A stretch of DNA of 8,846 nt from Burkholderiales bacterium (GCA_919902965.1 CAKKSJ010000472.1:1-8846); one strand, 5' to 3'; numbered from the stretch's first letter, positions 1-6,549 are shown. Made by a program: numbers and translations. Notes: generated by a model not told the origin, from the letters alone.

Positions 1-1397
1 ACGGCGTCAACGACGCGCCGGCGCTGAAGCGGGCGAACATCGGCGTCGCCATGGGTATCACCGGCACGGACGTGGCCAAGCAGACTGCGGACATGGTCCT
101 GACGGATGACAATTTTGCCAGCATCGTCGCCGCCATAGAGCAGGGCCGGATCATCTATTCCAACATACGCAAGTTCGTCTACTTCCTGCTCGCCTGCAAC
201 GTCGGGGAAATCCTCATTATCTTCACGGCGATGTTGGTGGGCATGCCGATACCCCTGAGGCCGGTGCAGCTGCTCTGGCTGAATCTGGTCAGCGACGGCG
301 CTCCCGCCCTCGCACTGGGCCTGGAGAAAGGCGATCCGGACATCATGAAGCACCCGTCCCGTTCTCCGACGGAGCCCGTCATCAACCGGGATATGGCGAT
401 CGGTATCGGCGTAGTCGGGGTGGTCGACGCACTCGCCATTCTCGCGGTCTTCTATCTGGCCCTGCAGCGCTATCCTGATGAGTTGGTGGCAGCCCAGACC
501 ATCGCTTTCGTTACCTTGTGCAGCTCGGAGCTGATCCGCGCGTTTACCGCACGCTCCGAGTACCACAGCATATTTTCCATCGGCGTGTTTTCCAACCGCT
601 GGATGGTGTGGGCCGTGGGCGTGTCTTTCCTGCTGGTGTTGATGGTGGTGTATGTGCCGTTCCTGCAGCCGTTCTTCGACACCGTTCCGCTTTCCGTGGA
701 TGACTGGCTGTTGATGCTGCCGTTCTTCTTCGCCTCGCCGATTGCGATGGAATTGCTCAAGGTCTACTTCCGGAAACTGGCGGCAGGGACGATGCAGGCA
801 GCGCGGGCCCCCGGATTCGGCGTGCCCGTCGCCGTGGGGCGGGGTGCAAGTCTCGCATCGATATCGCAACAATTCAAAGGAGGGAACATCATGTTAAAGA
901 TACTGGTCCCGGTCGACGGCTCCCGCAATTGCCAGTTCGCGGTAAAGCATGTGATCAAGGAATTCATGAACAACACGGCGATGGAGATTCACCTGCTCAA
1001 TGTCCAGGCGCCGTTTACCCGGTACGTCGCGCGCTTTGTAAGCAGGAAGAACCTCCGCGATTATCACCGCGATGAGTCTGAAAAGGCCTTGGCCCCGATC
1101 AAGCAGATGCTTGACAGCTTCAGCGTTCCCTACTCGGCGCACGCCGAGGTGGGCGAGAGGGCGAAAGCCATCACCGATACGGCCCGCCGCCTGCGCTGCG
1201 ACCACATCGTGATGAGCACGGCACGCAAGAACTCGCTGACGCGGATGGTCGAGAATTCGGTGACCGGCAAGGTGCTCGCACTGACTACGGTACCGGTCGA
1301 GGTGATCGCGGGCGACGCGGTGTCGAAGTGGGAGCGCTACGGCATTCCCGCCGCCCTCGGCGCGTTAGCCGCGTTGCTTTTTGCGGCCGCGGATTAA
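1..1397 (+). CDS. P2A-type Ca2+-transporting ATPase, C-terminal part, in frame with a universal stress protein domain (5' end missing)
   Basis: The reading frame is open from base 3 to the stop at 1395-1397, and the N-terminal half lies outside the window. It begins at the GVNDAPA hinge motif of P-type ATPases. Six hydrophobic segments follow, corresponding to TM5-TM10. The Ca2+ ligands known from SERCA can be matched: NVGE in TM5 (198-209), N and D of NLVSD in TM6 (282-296, with Ser for the usual Thr) and a Glu in TM8 (528-530). This supports Ca2+ export (PacL-like) over the Cu/Zn P1B class. After TM10 (about 700-770) come roughly 38 linker residues without a stop, then a USP domain from 891. 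Whether the cell makes one fused protein, two proteins, or both is unclear, because a strong ribosome site sits at the domain junction. The ATPase assignment is firm; Ca2+ specificity is inferred from the ligands. Confidence 0.85.
   Translation, partial: GVNDAPALKRANIGVAMGITGTDVAKQTADMVLTDDNFASIVAAIEQGRIIYSNIRKFVYFLLACNVGEILIIFTAMLVGMPIPLRPVQLLWLNLVSDGAPALALGLEKGDPDIMKHPSRSPTEPVINRDMAIGIGVVGVVDALAILAVFYLALQRYPDELVAAQTIAFVTLCSSELIRAFTARSEYHSIFSIGVFSNRWMVWAVGVSFLLVLMVVYVPFLQPFFDTVPLSVDDWLLMLPFFFASPIAMELLKVYFRKLAAGTMQAARAPGFGVPVAVGRGASLASISQQFKGGNIMLKILVPVDGSRNCQFAVKHVIKEFMNNTAMEIHLLNVQAPFTRYVARFVSRKNLRDYHRDESEKALAPIKQMLDSFSVPYSAHAEVGERAKAITDTARRLRCDHIVMSTARKNSLTRMVENSVTGKVLALTTVPVEVIAGDAVSKWERYGIPAALGALAALLFAAAD
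876..884 (+). promoter_or_regulatory. Strong Shine-Dalgarno inside the ATPase-USP frame
   Basis: AAAGGAGGG lies 7 bases (counted from AGGAGG) before ATG 891. It is a near-perfect anti-16S match at ideal spacing, the best ribosome site in the window. It argues that the USP is, or was, translated independently even though no stop codon separates it from the ATPase. Confidence 0.75.
891..1397 (+). CDS. UspA-like universal stress protein with hydrophobic C-terminal tail (internal in-frame start)
   Basis: This 168-residue product starts at ATG 891, which has an ideal Shine-Dalgarno 7 bases upstream. It is in the same frame as the ATPase, so it could be a separate protein or the C-terminal domain of a fusion. 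The USP fold is shown by the N-terminal strand MLKILVPVDGS, the HLLNVQ strand near residue 35 and the C-terminal VPVEVI strand. The family nucleotide loop G-x2-G-x9-G-S/T is degenerate: the segment MSTARKNSLTRMVENSV (108-124) has Ser, Arg and Asn where the Gly residues should be, so ATP binding is unlikely. An extra tail after residue 145 (WERYGIPAALGALAALLFAAAD, residues 147-168 approximately) is hydrophobic and may anchor the protein to the membrane next to the ATPase. Its partner is inferred from linkage only. Confidence 0.7.
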   Translation: MLKILVPVDGSRNCQFAVKHVIKEFMNNTAMEIHLLNVQAPFTRYVARFVSRKNLRDYHRDESEKALAPIKQMLDSFSVPYSAHAEVGERAKAITDTARRLRCDHIVMSTARKNSLTRMVENSVTGKVLALTTVPVEVIAGDAVSKWERYGIPAALGALAALLFAAAD

Positions 1398-1439
1398 GGC
1401 GCTTTCCGGTACCGGCACAGGCGGGATGTGTTCTTCCTC

Positions 1440-1481
1440 GGGGCGGCGCAACGGCAAAGTGCTTTGCCGGCCGCCGTCCCC
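1440..1481 (+). terminator. Long stem-loop after the ATPase/USP gene, probable terminator
   Basis: The core is a 7-bp perfect stem GGCAAAG/CTTTGCC (1453-1459 with 1462-1468). It is extended by an outer stem, GGGGCGGC (1440-1447) with GCCG-T-CCCC (1473-1481), with one bulged T. A pyrimidine-rich but not T-only tract (TCTTCCTCCTCATTT, near 1488-1502) follows. It lies 43 bases after the stop. The stem is clear; the terminator role is likely but the U-tract is weak. Confidence 0.45.
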
Positions 1482-1758
1482 CTCATGTCTTCCTCCTCAT
1501 TTGGATGATTCTGGCACGGTGCCGGCCGTGATTGCAGATCCGATCCGTATCATCGCGAACATCATTCATCCACCGTGTTGAAAGAGTCCTGACTCGATTC
1601 CTGGGGAATTCCCGCCGGCATTGCCTGGCTGCCAGGGCCGGCGCAGGTCTTGATTATCCCGGGAGGGTTTTCCAATGGTGAGACCGTCCGGGTATAATCA
1701 CACTCTTGTTTGCGGCACGCGGAAGCGGACCCAGGCGCGGACCCGGAGGAATATCCAG
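1482..1758. other. Non-coding leader/intergenic stretch upstream of terC with clustered palindromes
   Basis: I see no convincing gene here. The stretch holds a row of short symmetric elements: GAGTC-CT-GACTC (1584-1595), the 10-bp palindrome GGGAATTCCC (1604-1613), a hairpin CCTGG/CCAGG flanked by GCCGGC on both sides (1614-1642), and an interrupted 11-bp inverted repeat (1652-1662 with 1688-1699) whose right arm contains the TATAAT box. TerC proteins of the YjbE type often follow a yybP-ykoY manganese riboswitch, but its hallmark GGGGAGUAG is absent here. Confidence 0.5.
1669..1698 (+). promoter_or_regulatory. Probable sigma-70 promoter of terC-usp
   Basis: A perfect -10 hexamer TATAAT lies at 1693-1698, 61 bases before the chosen terC start. 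The best -35 at 17-bp spacing is TTCCAA (1670-1675), only 3 of 6 consensus bases, so the promoter may need an activator or be weak. The -10 lies in the right arm of an inverted repeat (GATTATCCCGG at 1652-1662 pairing with 1688-1699), which could be an operator. Confidence 0.45.
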
Positions 1759-2523
1759 ATGGATCTTGTAGCGGAAATTCAGTCACCGCAGTTCTGGACC
1801 GGTTTGTTGATGATCATCTGGGTCAACATCGTGCTGTCCGGCGACAACGCGGTGGTCATCGCTCTTGCGGCCCGCTCCTTGCCGCAACGGCAGCAGGCCA
1901 AGGCGGTCGCATGGGGCGCAGGCGCTGCGGTGGTGTTGCGGATTGTCCTCACTATCGTCGCCGTCGAGGCGCTGAAATGGCCTTACCTCAAGCTTATTGG
2001 CGGACTGCTGCTGCTCTGGATCGCGACCAAGCTGTTGATGCCCGAGGATGGCAGCGACGACGTCGAAAGCTCGGATAATTTGATCCAGGCGATCAAGGTC
2101 ATCCTGATTGCCGACCTGGTCATGAGTCTGGACAACGTGATCGCGGTGGCCGCGGCAGCAAAAGGCAGCACTGTGCTGCTGGTGCTGGGGCTGGCGATCA
2201 GCATTCCACTGGTGATCTTCGGCGCCACCGTACTGATGAAGCTGATGGAGCGCTACCCGGTCATTATCACGATCGGCGCTGGTCTGCTCGGCTGGGTGGC
2301 CGGTGAGATGCTGGTCACCGACGTGACGCTGGTCGATTGGATCAGCAGCAACACGCCGTGGATGCACATACATCTGCCGCTTCTTGGCGAAATCAGCTGG
2401 GCGCAGATACTGGGTGTCGCGTTCGTGATCGTGGTCGGCAAATGGCTGGCGGCGCGCGCCGGGAAGGCAATGGAGAAAGAGAAAGTCGTCGATCTTGCCG
2501 CCGAGGAACAGCAGAACCGATAG
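1759..2523 (+). CDS. TerC/YjbE-family integral membrane protein, putative metal (Mn2+) exporter
   Basis: This 254-residue membrane protein belongs to the TerC family, YjbE-like branch, whose studied members export Mn2+ or help metallate exported enzymes. The two internally repeated family signatures are present: SGDN at residues 27-30 in the first helix and a matching SLDN ending at residue 126. About seven hydrophobic helices alternate with short loops, and an acidic loop (MPEDGSDDVESSDN) separates the two repeats. The C-terminus is charged and cytoplasmic-looking. The start at 1759 is chosen because GGAGGA (1745-1750) lies 8 bases upstream and the protein then begins MDLVAEIQ as in relatives. 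An in-frame ATG at 1675 would place the TATAAT box inside the gene and add a non-conserved basic N-terminus. It is followed after 27 bases by a USP, probably co-transcribed. Substrate is inferred from the family, not shown. Confidence 0.87.
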   Translation: MDLVAEIQSPQFWTGLLMIIWVNIVLSGDNAVVIALAARSLPQRQQAKAVAWGAGAAVVLRIVLTIVAVEALKWPYLKLIGGLLLLWIATKLLMPEDGSDDVESSDNLIQAIKVILIADLVMSLDNVIAVAAAAKGSTVLLVLGLAISIPLVIFGATVLMKLMERYPVIITIGAGLLGWVAGEMLVTDVTLVDWISSNTPWMHIHLPLLGEISWAQILGVAFVIVVGKWLAARAGKAMEKEKVVDLAAEEQQNR

Positions 2524-2550
2524 CCGCGTTTCAGCAAAGGGAGTGAATCG

Positions 2551-2970
2551 ATGTTTCGGGTTTTGATACCAGTTGACGGTTCGGAGAATTCACTGCGCGC
2601 GGTCAAATTCGTGATCAGGAAGCTACCGCTCTATAAGGAGCCGCTGGAACTGCATCTGCTCAACGTTCAACACTCGTTTCCCGGCACGATCCGGGGCGTC
2701 CACCGAGAGGCCGAGCAGTTCCATCATGACGAGGGCACAAAGGCTCTCGCCGAAGCGCGCAAAGCGCTCGACGCGGCCGGCGTCAAGTATGTCTACCATA
2801 TTGGCATCGGCGACAGCGGCGAGGTGATTGCGCATTTCGTCAGGGAGAAAGAGATCGAGCAGGTCGTAATGAGCACGCGCGGCCTGGGCTCGGTCGCAAA
2901 CATGTTGCTCGGGTCGGTGGCGAACAAAGTGCTGGAACTGGTCGATGTGCCCGTGCTGCTGGTGAAATAA
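2551..2970 (+). CDS. UspA-like universal stress protein
   Basis: This is a 139-residue single-domain USP, typical in length. It opens with MFRVLIPVDGSENS, has the HLLNVQ strand near residue 36, and ends with the VPVLLVK strand. The nucleotide-binding loop is mostly kept: G111, nine residues, then G121-S122, with Ser108 in place of the first Gly. ATP binding is therefore plausible, unlike the USP at 891. Both USPs share the VPVDGS and HLLNVQ segments and look like diverged copies. AAAGGGAG (2536-2543) is a good Shine-Dalgarno 7 bases before ATG 2551. It lies 27 bases after terC on the same strand and probably belongs to that operon. The specific stress it answers cannot be read from sequence. 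Confidence 0.9.
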   Translation: MFRVLIPVDGSENSLRAVKFVIRKLPLYKEPLELHLLNVQHSFPGTIRGVHREAEQFHHDEGTKALAEARKALDAAGVKYVYHIGIGDSGEVIAHFVREKEIEQVVMSTRGLGSVANMLLGSVANKVLELVDVPVLLVK

Positions 2971-2989
2971 GGCGGCGTGTTTTCGGCGA

Positions 2990-3004
2990 CCGGCCAGCGG
3001 CCGG
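2990..3004. terminator. Short GC hairpin between convergent genes
   Basis: CCGGCC-AGC-GGCCGG is a perfect 6-bp stem with a 3-base loop. It sits in the 38-base gap between the convergent USP (ends 2970) and zinc-ribbon gene (ends 3009). It lacks a T-tract on either strand, so it is at best a weak or Rho-assisted bidirectional terminator. Confidence 0.35.
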
Positions 3005-3008
3005 GATA

Positions 3009-3959
3009 TCAGGACTGTTTCAAGCGCGCGCCGCACTTCGAGCAAAAGCGGTCCCCGGGATCCCGCGGGGTACCGCACTGGGTGCAGGCGCCGGCACCGC
3101 CAGGCCGGGTGGCGCCGGTGTTCGCACGCTCACGCCACCACAGGAAGGCCATACCGATGCCGATAAGCAGCGATACGGCGAGGATGAAAACCAGAACCCC
3201 TTTGGTCACTTCGTCGCTGGAGCCTGCGGCCGGAACGGCAGCGCTGGCGGCGGGGGCGTTCGTTTGCGCCTTCGGTTGCAGAATTTCCGTGGAAGTGCGC
3301 ACATCCGTTTTCTTGTAAGCGACTTTGATCGGCAGCGTCTTGCCGGCTTCCTGCGCGCCCAACTCTGCGGAGTAGTAACGCAAGCCGTCCTGACCGGTGG
3401 CGGTGGCGTCCAATTTTGGTAGCACCGAAAAATCGCTGGCGGCCGCCGGTTCCTGCACCACCACGCTCATGCGGTTTACGGCGAGGTCGCCCGGCCAGAC
3501 GTAGGTGTAATTGCGCTCGGACGTGCCGGTCGCGAGCGGATCGTAGAATTCGACATGGAAGTAGCGCTCCGGAACCGTGAAACGCAGCGTGATGAAATCC
3601 TTCGCGTCCGAGCGCTCATGCTCCAGGTTGAGCAGATTGCCGCCCGCCGCCGCGGAGTAGGCCATCGCCGACGGACCGCCGCTGGAGGCGGCAATGCGCA
3701 GGTTCACGCGAGCCGGCAATTTGGTATCCGCGGCAAGCGCACCCCTGAGTATCACCAGCGCCGCTGGGCGGTCGAACTCAGGCCAGACCTCGACTTGCAT
3801 GCTTTCCAGGCGCGGGTTGCGCAGCGGCGCGCCTGCGCCCGAGGGTCCGGCGGCGACTGCCGGTAGTAGCGCCAGCGCAAGGAACGTCATCATCAATAGC
3901 CGCGACACCAGACCTGTGCGCGCGCCAGCGGCGCCCGATCGCTTTATCGTATGCTGCAT
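3009..3959 (-). CDS. Uncharacterised exported membrane protein with C-terminal cytoplasmic zinc ribbon, divergent from copA
   Basis: I do not recognise a named family. The 316-residue product has a signal peptide (basic MQHTIKR start, hydrophobic core LLMMTFLALALLPAVAA, likely cleavage near residue 37), then about 190 residues rich in beta-strand-like sequence with no Cys. An Ala/Pro-rich linker, one membrane helix (about 253-275, ending FLWWRER) and a C-terminal zinc ribbon with Cys292, 295, 306 and 309 (CTQCG...CSKCG) follow. The arrangement puts the large domain in the periplasm and the ribbon in the cytoplasm. The start at 3959 is preferred over ATG 3965 because AAAGGAG (3968-3974) is 8 bases from the former and only 2 from the latter. 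It is transcribed away from copA, and its likely -10 overlaps a CsoR-type operator. A copper-responsive role is therefore inferred, but no copper-binding motif is visible in the exported domain. Confidence 0.75.
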   Translation of the reverse strand: MQHTIKRSGAAGARTGLVSRLLMMTFLALALLPAVAAGPSGAGAPLRNPRLESMQVEVWPEFDRPAALVILRGALAADTKLPARVNLRIAASSGGPSAMAYSAAAGGNLLNLEHERSDAKDFITLRFTVPERYFHVEFYDPLATGTSERNYTYVWPGDLAVNRMSVVVQEPAAASDFSVLPKLDATATGQDGLRYYSAELGAQEAGKTLPIKVAYKKTDVRTSTEILQPKAQTNAPAASAAVPAAGSSDEVTKGVLVFILAVSLLIGIGMAFLWWRERANTGATRPGGAGACTQCGTPRDPGDRFCSKCGARLKQS

Positions 3960-3967
3960 ATTCATTT

Positions 3968-3974
3968 CTCCTTT
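3968..3974 (-). promoter_or_regulatory. Shine-Dalgarno that decides the start of the zinc-ribbon protein
   Basis: AAAGGAG on the minus strand is 8 bases from ATG 3959 but only 2 from the in-frame ATG at 3965, so translation most likely begins MQHTIKR and not MNMQHT. Confidence 0.6.
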
Positions 3975-4025
3975 GCCCGCATTATCGCTGCCGTGCAGAA
4001 AAAATGGCATTTGGCTTGGCTTCGT

Positions 4026-4052
4026 ATTATACCCCATCTGGGTATTTGACAG
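4026..4052 (-). promoter_or_regulatory. Probable divergent promoter of the zinc-ribbon gene
   Basis: On the minus strand a perfect TATAAT occurs at 4031-4026, overlapping the end of the left operator. The best -35 candidate is CTGTCA (4052-4047, 4 of 6 consensus, 15-bp spacer), which uses almost the same bases as the copA -35 on the other strand. The weak -35 and short spacing make the -35 call tentative. Confidence 0.5.
4029..4045. promoter_or_regulatory. CsoR-type operator 1
   Basis: ATACCCCATCTGGGTAT is a perfect ATACCC-N5-GGGTAT palindrome. C/G-tract palindromes with TAC...GTA ends are the usual sites of CsoR-family repressors, and a csoR gene ends this operon. It lies directly upstream of the copA -35 and covers the -10 region of the divergent gene. 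Confidence 0.7.
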
Positions 4053-4074
4053 ATACCTAGATGGGGTATATGAT
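4046..4074 (+). promoter_or_regulatory. copA promoter
   Basis: A perfect -35 TTGACA (4046-4051), a 17-bp spacer and -10 TATGAT (4069-4074, 5 of 6) give a strong sigma-70 promoter with transcription expected near 4081. The 7 bases between the two operators contain the -35 itself, so bound CsoR would occlude the promoter. This supports copper-induced derepression. Confidence 0.8.
4053..4069. promoter_or_regulatory. CsoR-type operator 2
   Basis: ATACCTAGATGGGGTAT is the reverse complement of operator 1 with one mismatch and is itself an ATACC-N7-GGTAT palindrome. It fills the spacer between the copA -35 and -10 boxes, the classic place for a repressor to block RNA polymerase. Confidence 0.7.
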
Positions 4075-4109
4075 TCTGCCAATCTTTTCTATGCTGGACT
4101 CCGGTAACC

Positions 4110-6509
4110 ATGGATACATCCTCTGTACTTCGATTGGACTTGCCGCTCGCGGGCATGACTTGCGCTGCGTGCGCGGCGCGCATTGAAAAAAGCCTCAATA
4201 AAATGCCCGGCGTGGTGGCGAACGTAAATTTTGCGGCGGAGTCGGCGCTGGTGACGGTGCAAGCCGGCGCGGTCTCGCCTGCCGGGGTGATTGAAACCAT
4301 CCGCAAGACCGGTTACTCGGTACCCGATCGCCTGGCCGAACTCACGATTTACGGCATGACCTGCGCGGCCTGCGCCGTGCGCATCGAAAAGACGCTGAAC
4401 AAGCTCGAGGGTGTACGCGCCGAAGTCAATTTCGCCAGCGAGACCGCGCGAGTGCGTTATGTGCCTGGGCTGGCCAGCGTCGAGCAACTCGCGGACGCAA
4501 TCCGCAAAGCCGGGTACGACGCGAGCGAGCGGGTCGAGGCCAGCGCCGAGGAGGAAAAAGCGCGCCGGGCGCAAGCCTACCGGGCCGATCTGCGGCTGCT
4601 GTGGATTTCCGCCGCGCTCAGTCTGCCGCTGGTACTGCAAATGTTCGCGACCTTCGACAGCGCTGGCCACGAGTGGCTGCCGCGTTGGTTGCAGCTGGCG
4701 CTGGCGACGCCGGTGCAGTTCTGGATCGGCCGGCGCTTTTACGTCGGCGGCTACAAGGCCTTGCGCGGCGGCGGCGCCAATATGGATGTGCTGATCGCAC
4801 TGGGCACCACTATGGCCTACGGCCTCTCTGCCATCGTGACGCTGTTTGCACTGCAGGATCAGCATGTTTACTTCGAGGCGAGCGCGGTGATTATTACGCT
4901 CGTGCTGATGGGCAAGCTGCTCGAAGCGCGCGCCAAACTCGGGACTTCGGCTGCGATCGAGGCGTTGATCCGTCTGCAGCCCAAGACCGCGCGTGTGGAA
5001 CGCGACGGCGTGCTCGTCGAGGTGCCGGTCGCGAGTATGCAGAAGGGCGATATCTTCGTTGTCCGTTCCGGAGAGAGCATACCCGTAGACGGTCTGGTCG
5101 CCAGCGGTGAATCCGGCGTCGATGAGAGCATGCTCACCGGCGAAAGCCTGCCGGTCGGCAAGCGCAGCGGGGACAAGGTGTACGCCGGCACCATCAATCA
5201 GCAGGGCCTGCTGCGCTGCGAGGCCGAAGGCGTAGGCGCGGCGACCATGCTCGCCGGCATTATCCGCCTGGTGCGCGAAGCCCAGGGCTCTAAGGCGCCG
5301 ATCCAGCGACTTGCCGACCAGGTTGCGGGCGTGTTCGTTCCGGTGGTGGTCGCGATCAGCGGGCTGACTTTCGCGCTGTGGTGGGGCATAGGCGGGGAAT
5401 TGGCGCCTGCGCTGGTGAATGCGGTCGCGGTGCTGGTGATTGCCTGCCCCTGCGCGCTCGGTCTGGCGACACCCACCGCCATTATGGTAGGCACCGGGCG
5501 CGGCGCCCAGGTAGGCGTGCTGGTCAAGAACGCCGTGGCGCTGGAGCAGGCAGAGAAAATCCGCACCCTGATCCTCGACAAGACCGGCACCCTGACCGAG
5601 GGCAAGCCGGTGGTGACTGACGCGGTGCCGGCCGCGGGCTTCTCCGAGCGCGACCTGGTCGCTGCGGCGGCGAGCCTGGAATCGGGCTCGGCGCATCCGC
5701 TCGCGCACGCCGTGCTCGAATATGCGAAACAGCAGGGCATCGCAGCGGCGCCGATACGCGATTTCAACTCGGTCACCGGCAAGGGCGTGCAGGCGCTGCT
5801 GGACGTGCCCGCGCTGGGCGGCGAACAGACGCTGTTGTTGGGCGCGCCGGCGTTTCTGACGGAAGCAGGCATGACGATAGACGCGACGGCGATCGGGCCG
5901 CTGCTAGGCCAGGGCAAGACCGTCATCGCAATCGGCGGGGCGGGGCGTGTGCTCGGCTATCTCGCCATTGCAGACAAGCTGCGCGCAAGCTCCAGGGAAG
6001 CAGTCGGCAAGCTGCGCGGCATGGGAATAGAGGTGGTGATGCTGACCGGCGACAACGCCGAGACTGCCAAGGCGATCGCCGAAGCCGCAGGCGTCGCCAA
6101 CTACAAGGCCCAGGTGCTCCCCGGGGACAAGGCGGCTGCGGTGGCCGAATTCAAATCCGCCGGGCAGGTAGTCGGGATGGTCGGCGACGGTGTCAATGAC
6201 GCGCCCGCGCTCGCTGCGGCCGACGTGAGCTTCGCCATAGGCGCAGGTTCGGATGTCGCCATCGAAGCAGCGGACATCGCGCTGATGCGCAACGACCTCG
6301 TCTCGGTCGTCGACGCCATCAGCCTGTCGCGCGCCACGCTCAAAAAGATCCGGCAGAACCTGTTCTTCGCGTTCATTTACAACGTGCTCGGCATCCCGCT
6401 TGCCGCTGCGGGGATGCTCAATCCGGTGATCGCGGGGGCGGCAATGGCTTTGTCTTCGGTATCGGTGGTCAGCAACTCGCTGCTGCTGCGGCGCTGGCGG
6501 CGCGCTTAA
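4110..6509 (+). CDS. copA: Cu+-exporting P1B-1-type ATPase CopA
   Basis: This 799-residue inner-membrane pump exports Cu+ from the cytoplasm using ATP. Two N-terminal heavy-metal-associated domains each carry GMTCAAC (Cys18/21 and Cys85/88). Eight membrane helices are expected, with the actuator motif TGES at 343-346, the membrane CPC at 446-448, the phosphorylated Asp490 in DKTGT, His529 of the HP motif, and GDGVND at 692-697. The Cu+-specific signatures Tyr757-Asn758 in TM7 and M779-x2-S782-S783 in TM8 are intact, which marks it as P1B-1 (copper/silver) and not a Zn/Cd pump. The length is usual for a two-HMA CopA. ATG 4110 fits the family start; its Shine-Dalgarno is weak. It is the first gene of copA-copZ-csoR, under a strong promoter flanked by CsoR-type operators. 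All catalytic residues are present. Confidence 0.97.
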   Translation: MDTSSVLRLDLPLAGMTCAACAARIEKSLNKMPGVVANVNFAAESALVTVQAGAVSPAGVIETIRKTGYSVPDRLAELTIYGMTCAACAVRIEKTLNKLEGVRAEVNFASETARVRYVPGLASVEQLADAIRKAGYDASERVEASAEEEKARRAQAYRADLRLLWISAALSLPLVLQMFATFDSAGHEWLPRWLQLALATPVQFWIGRRFYVGGYKALRGGGANMDVLIALGTTMAYGLSAIVTLFALQDQHVYFEASAVIITLVLMGKLLEARAKLGTSAAIEALIRLQPKTARVERDGVLVEVPVASMQKGDIFVVRSGESIPVDGLVASGESGVDESMLTGESLPVGKRSGDKVYAGTINQQGLLRCEAEGVGAATMLAGIIRLVREAQGSKAPIQRLADQVAGVFVPVVVAISGLTFALWWGIGGELAPALVNAVAVLVIACPCALGLATPTAIMVGTGRGAQVGVLVKNAVALEQAEKIRTLILDKTGTLTEGKPVVTDAVPAAGFSERDLVAAAASLESGSAHPLAHAVLEYAKQQGIAAAPIRDFNSVTGKGVQALLDVPALGGEQTLLLGAPAFLTEAGMTIDATAIGPLLGQGKTVIAIGGAGRVLGYLAIADKLRASSREAVGKLRGMGIEVVMLTGDNAETAKAIAEAAGVANYKAQVLPGDKAAAVAEFKSAGQVVGMVGDGVNDAPALAAADVSFAIGAGSDVAIEAADIALMRNDLVSVVDAISLSRATLKKIRQNLFFAFIYNVLGIPLAAAGMLNPVIAGAAMALSSVSVVSNSLLLRRWRRA

Positions 6510-6541
6510 GGTTTTTCGTGGTCAACCCAACTCATCACAAA

Positions 6542-6549
6542 CAGGAGAT
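6542..6549 (+). promoter_or_regulatory. Shine-Dalgarno deciding the copZ start
   Basis: CAGGAGAT lies 6 bases (from AGGAG) before ATG 6554. It favours that start over the in-frame GTG at 6518, which would add a 12-residue non-conserved leader. Confidence 0.7.

Noticed and set aside
1482..1758. yybP-ykoY manganese riboswitch upstream of terC
   Set aside because: Only a short GAGACC (1680-1685) resembles its 3' part; the conserved GGGGAGUAG and the UCAACA segment are not found.
1675..1758. Longer TerC start at ATG 1675
   Set aside because: It would add a basic non-conserved leader and place the TATAAT box inside the gene; ATG 1759 has a better ribosome site.
1783..2373. 196-residue minus-strand frame opposite terC
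   Set aside because: Its His/Gln/Asp-rich composition is typical of the complement of a membrane-protein gene.
3966..4082. Longer N-terminus for the zinc-ribbon protein, starting at 4082
   Set aside because: It would run through the CsoR-type operators and the divergent promoter, and would bury the signal peptide behind 41 extra residues.
4089..5708. 539-residue open frame on the minus strand opposite copA
   Set aside because: It is a shadow of copA in GC-rich DNA: His/Arg/Gln-rich, no recognisable domain, and it overlaps a gene with all CopA motifs.
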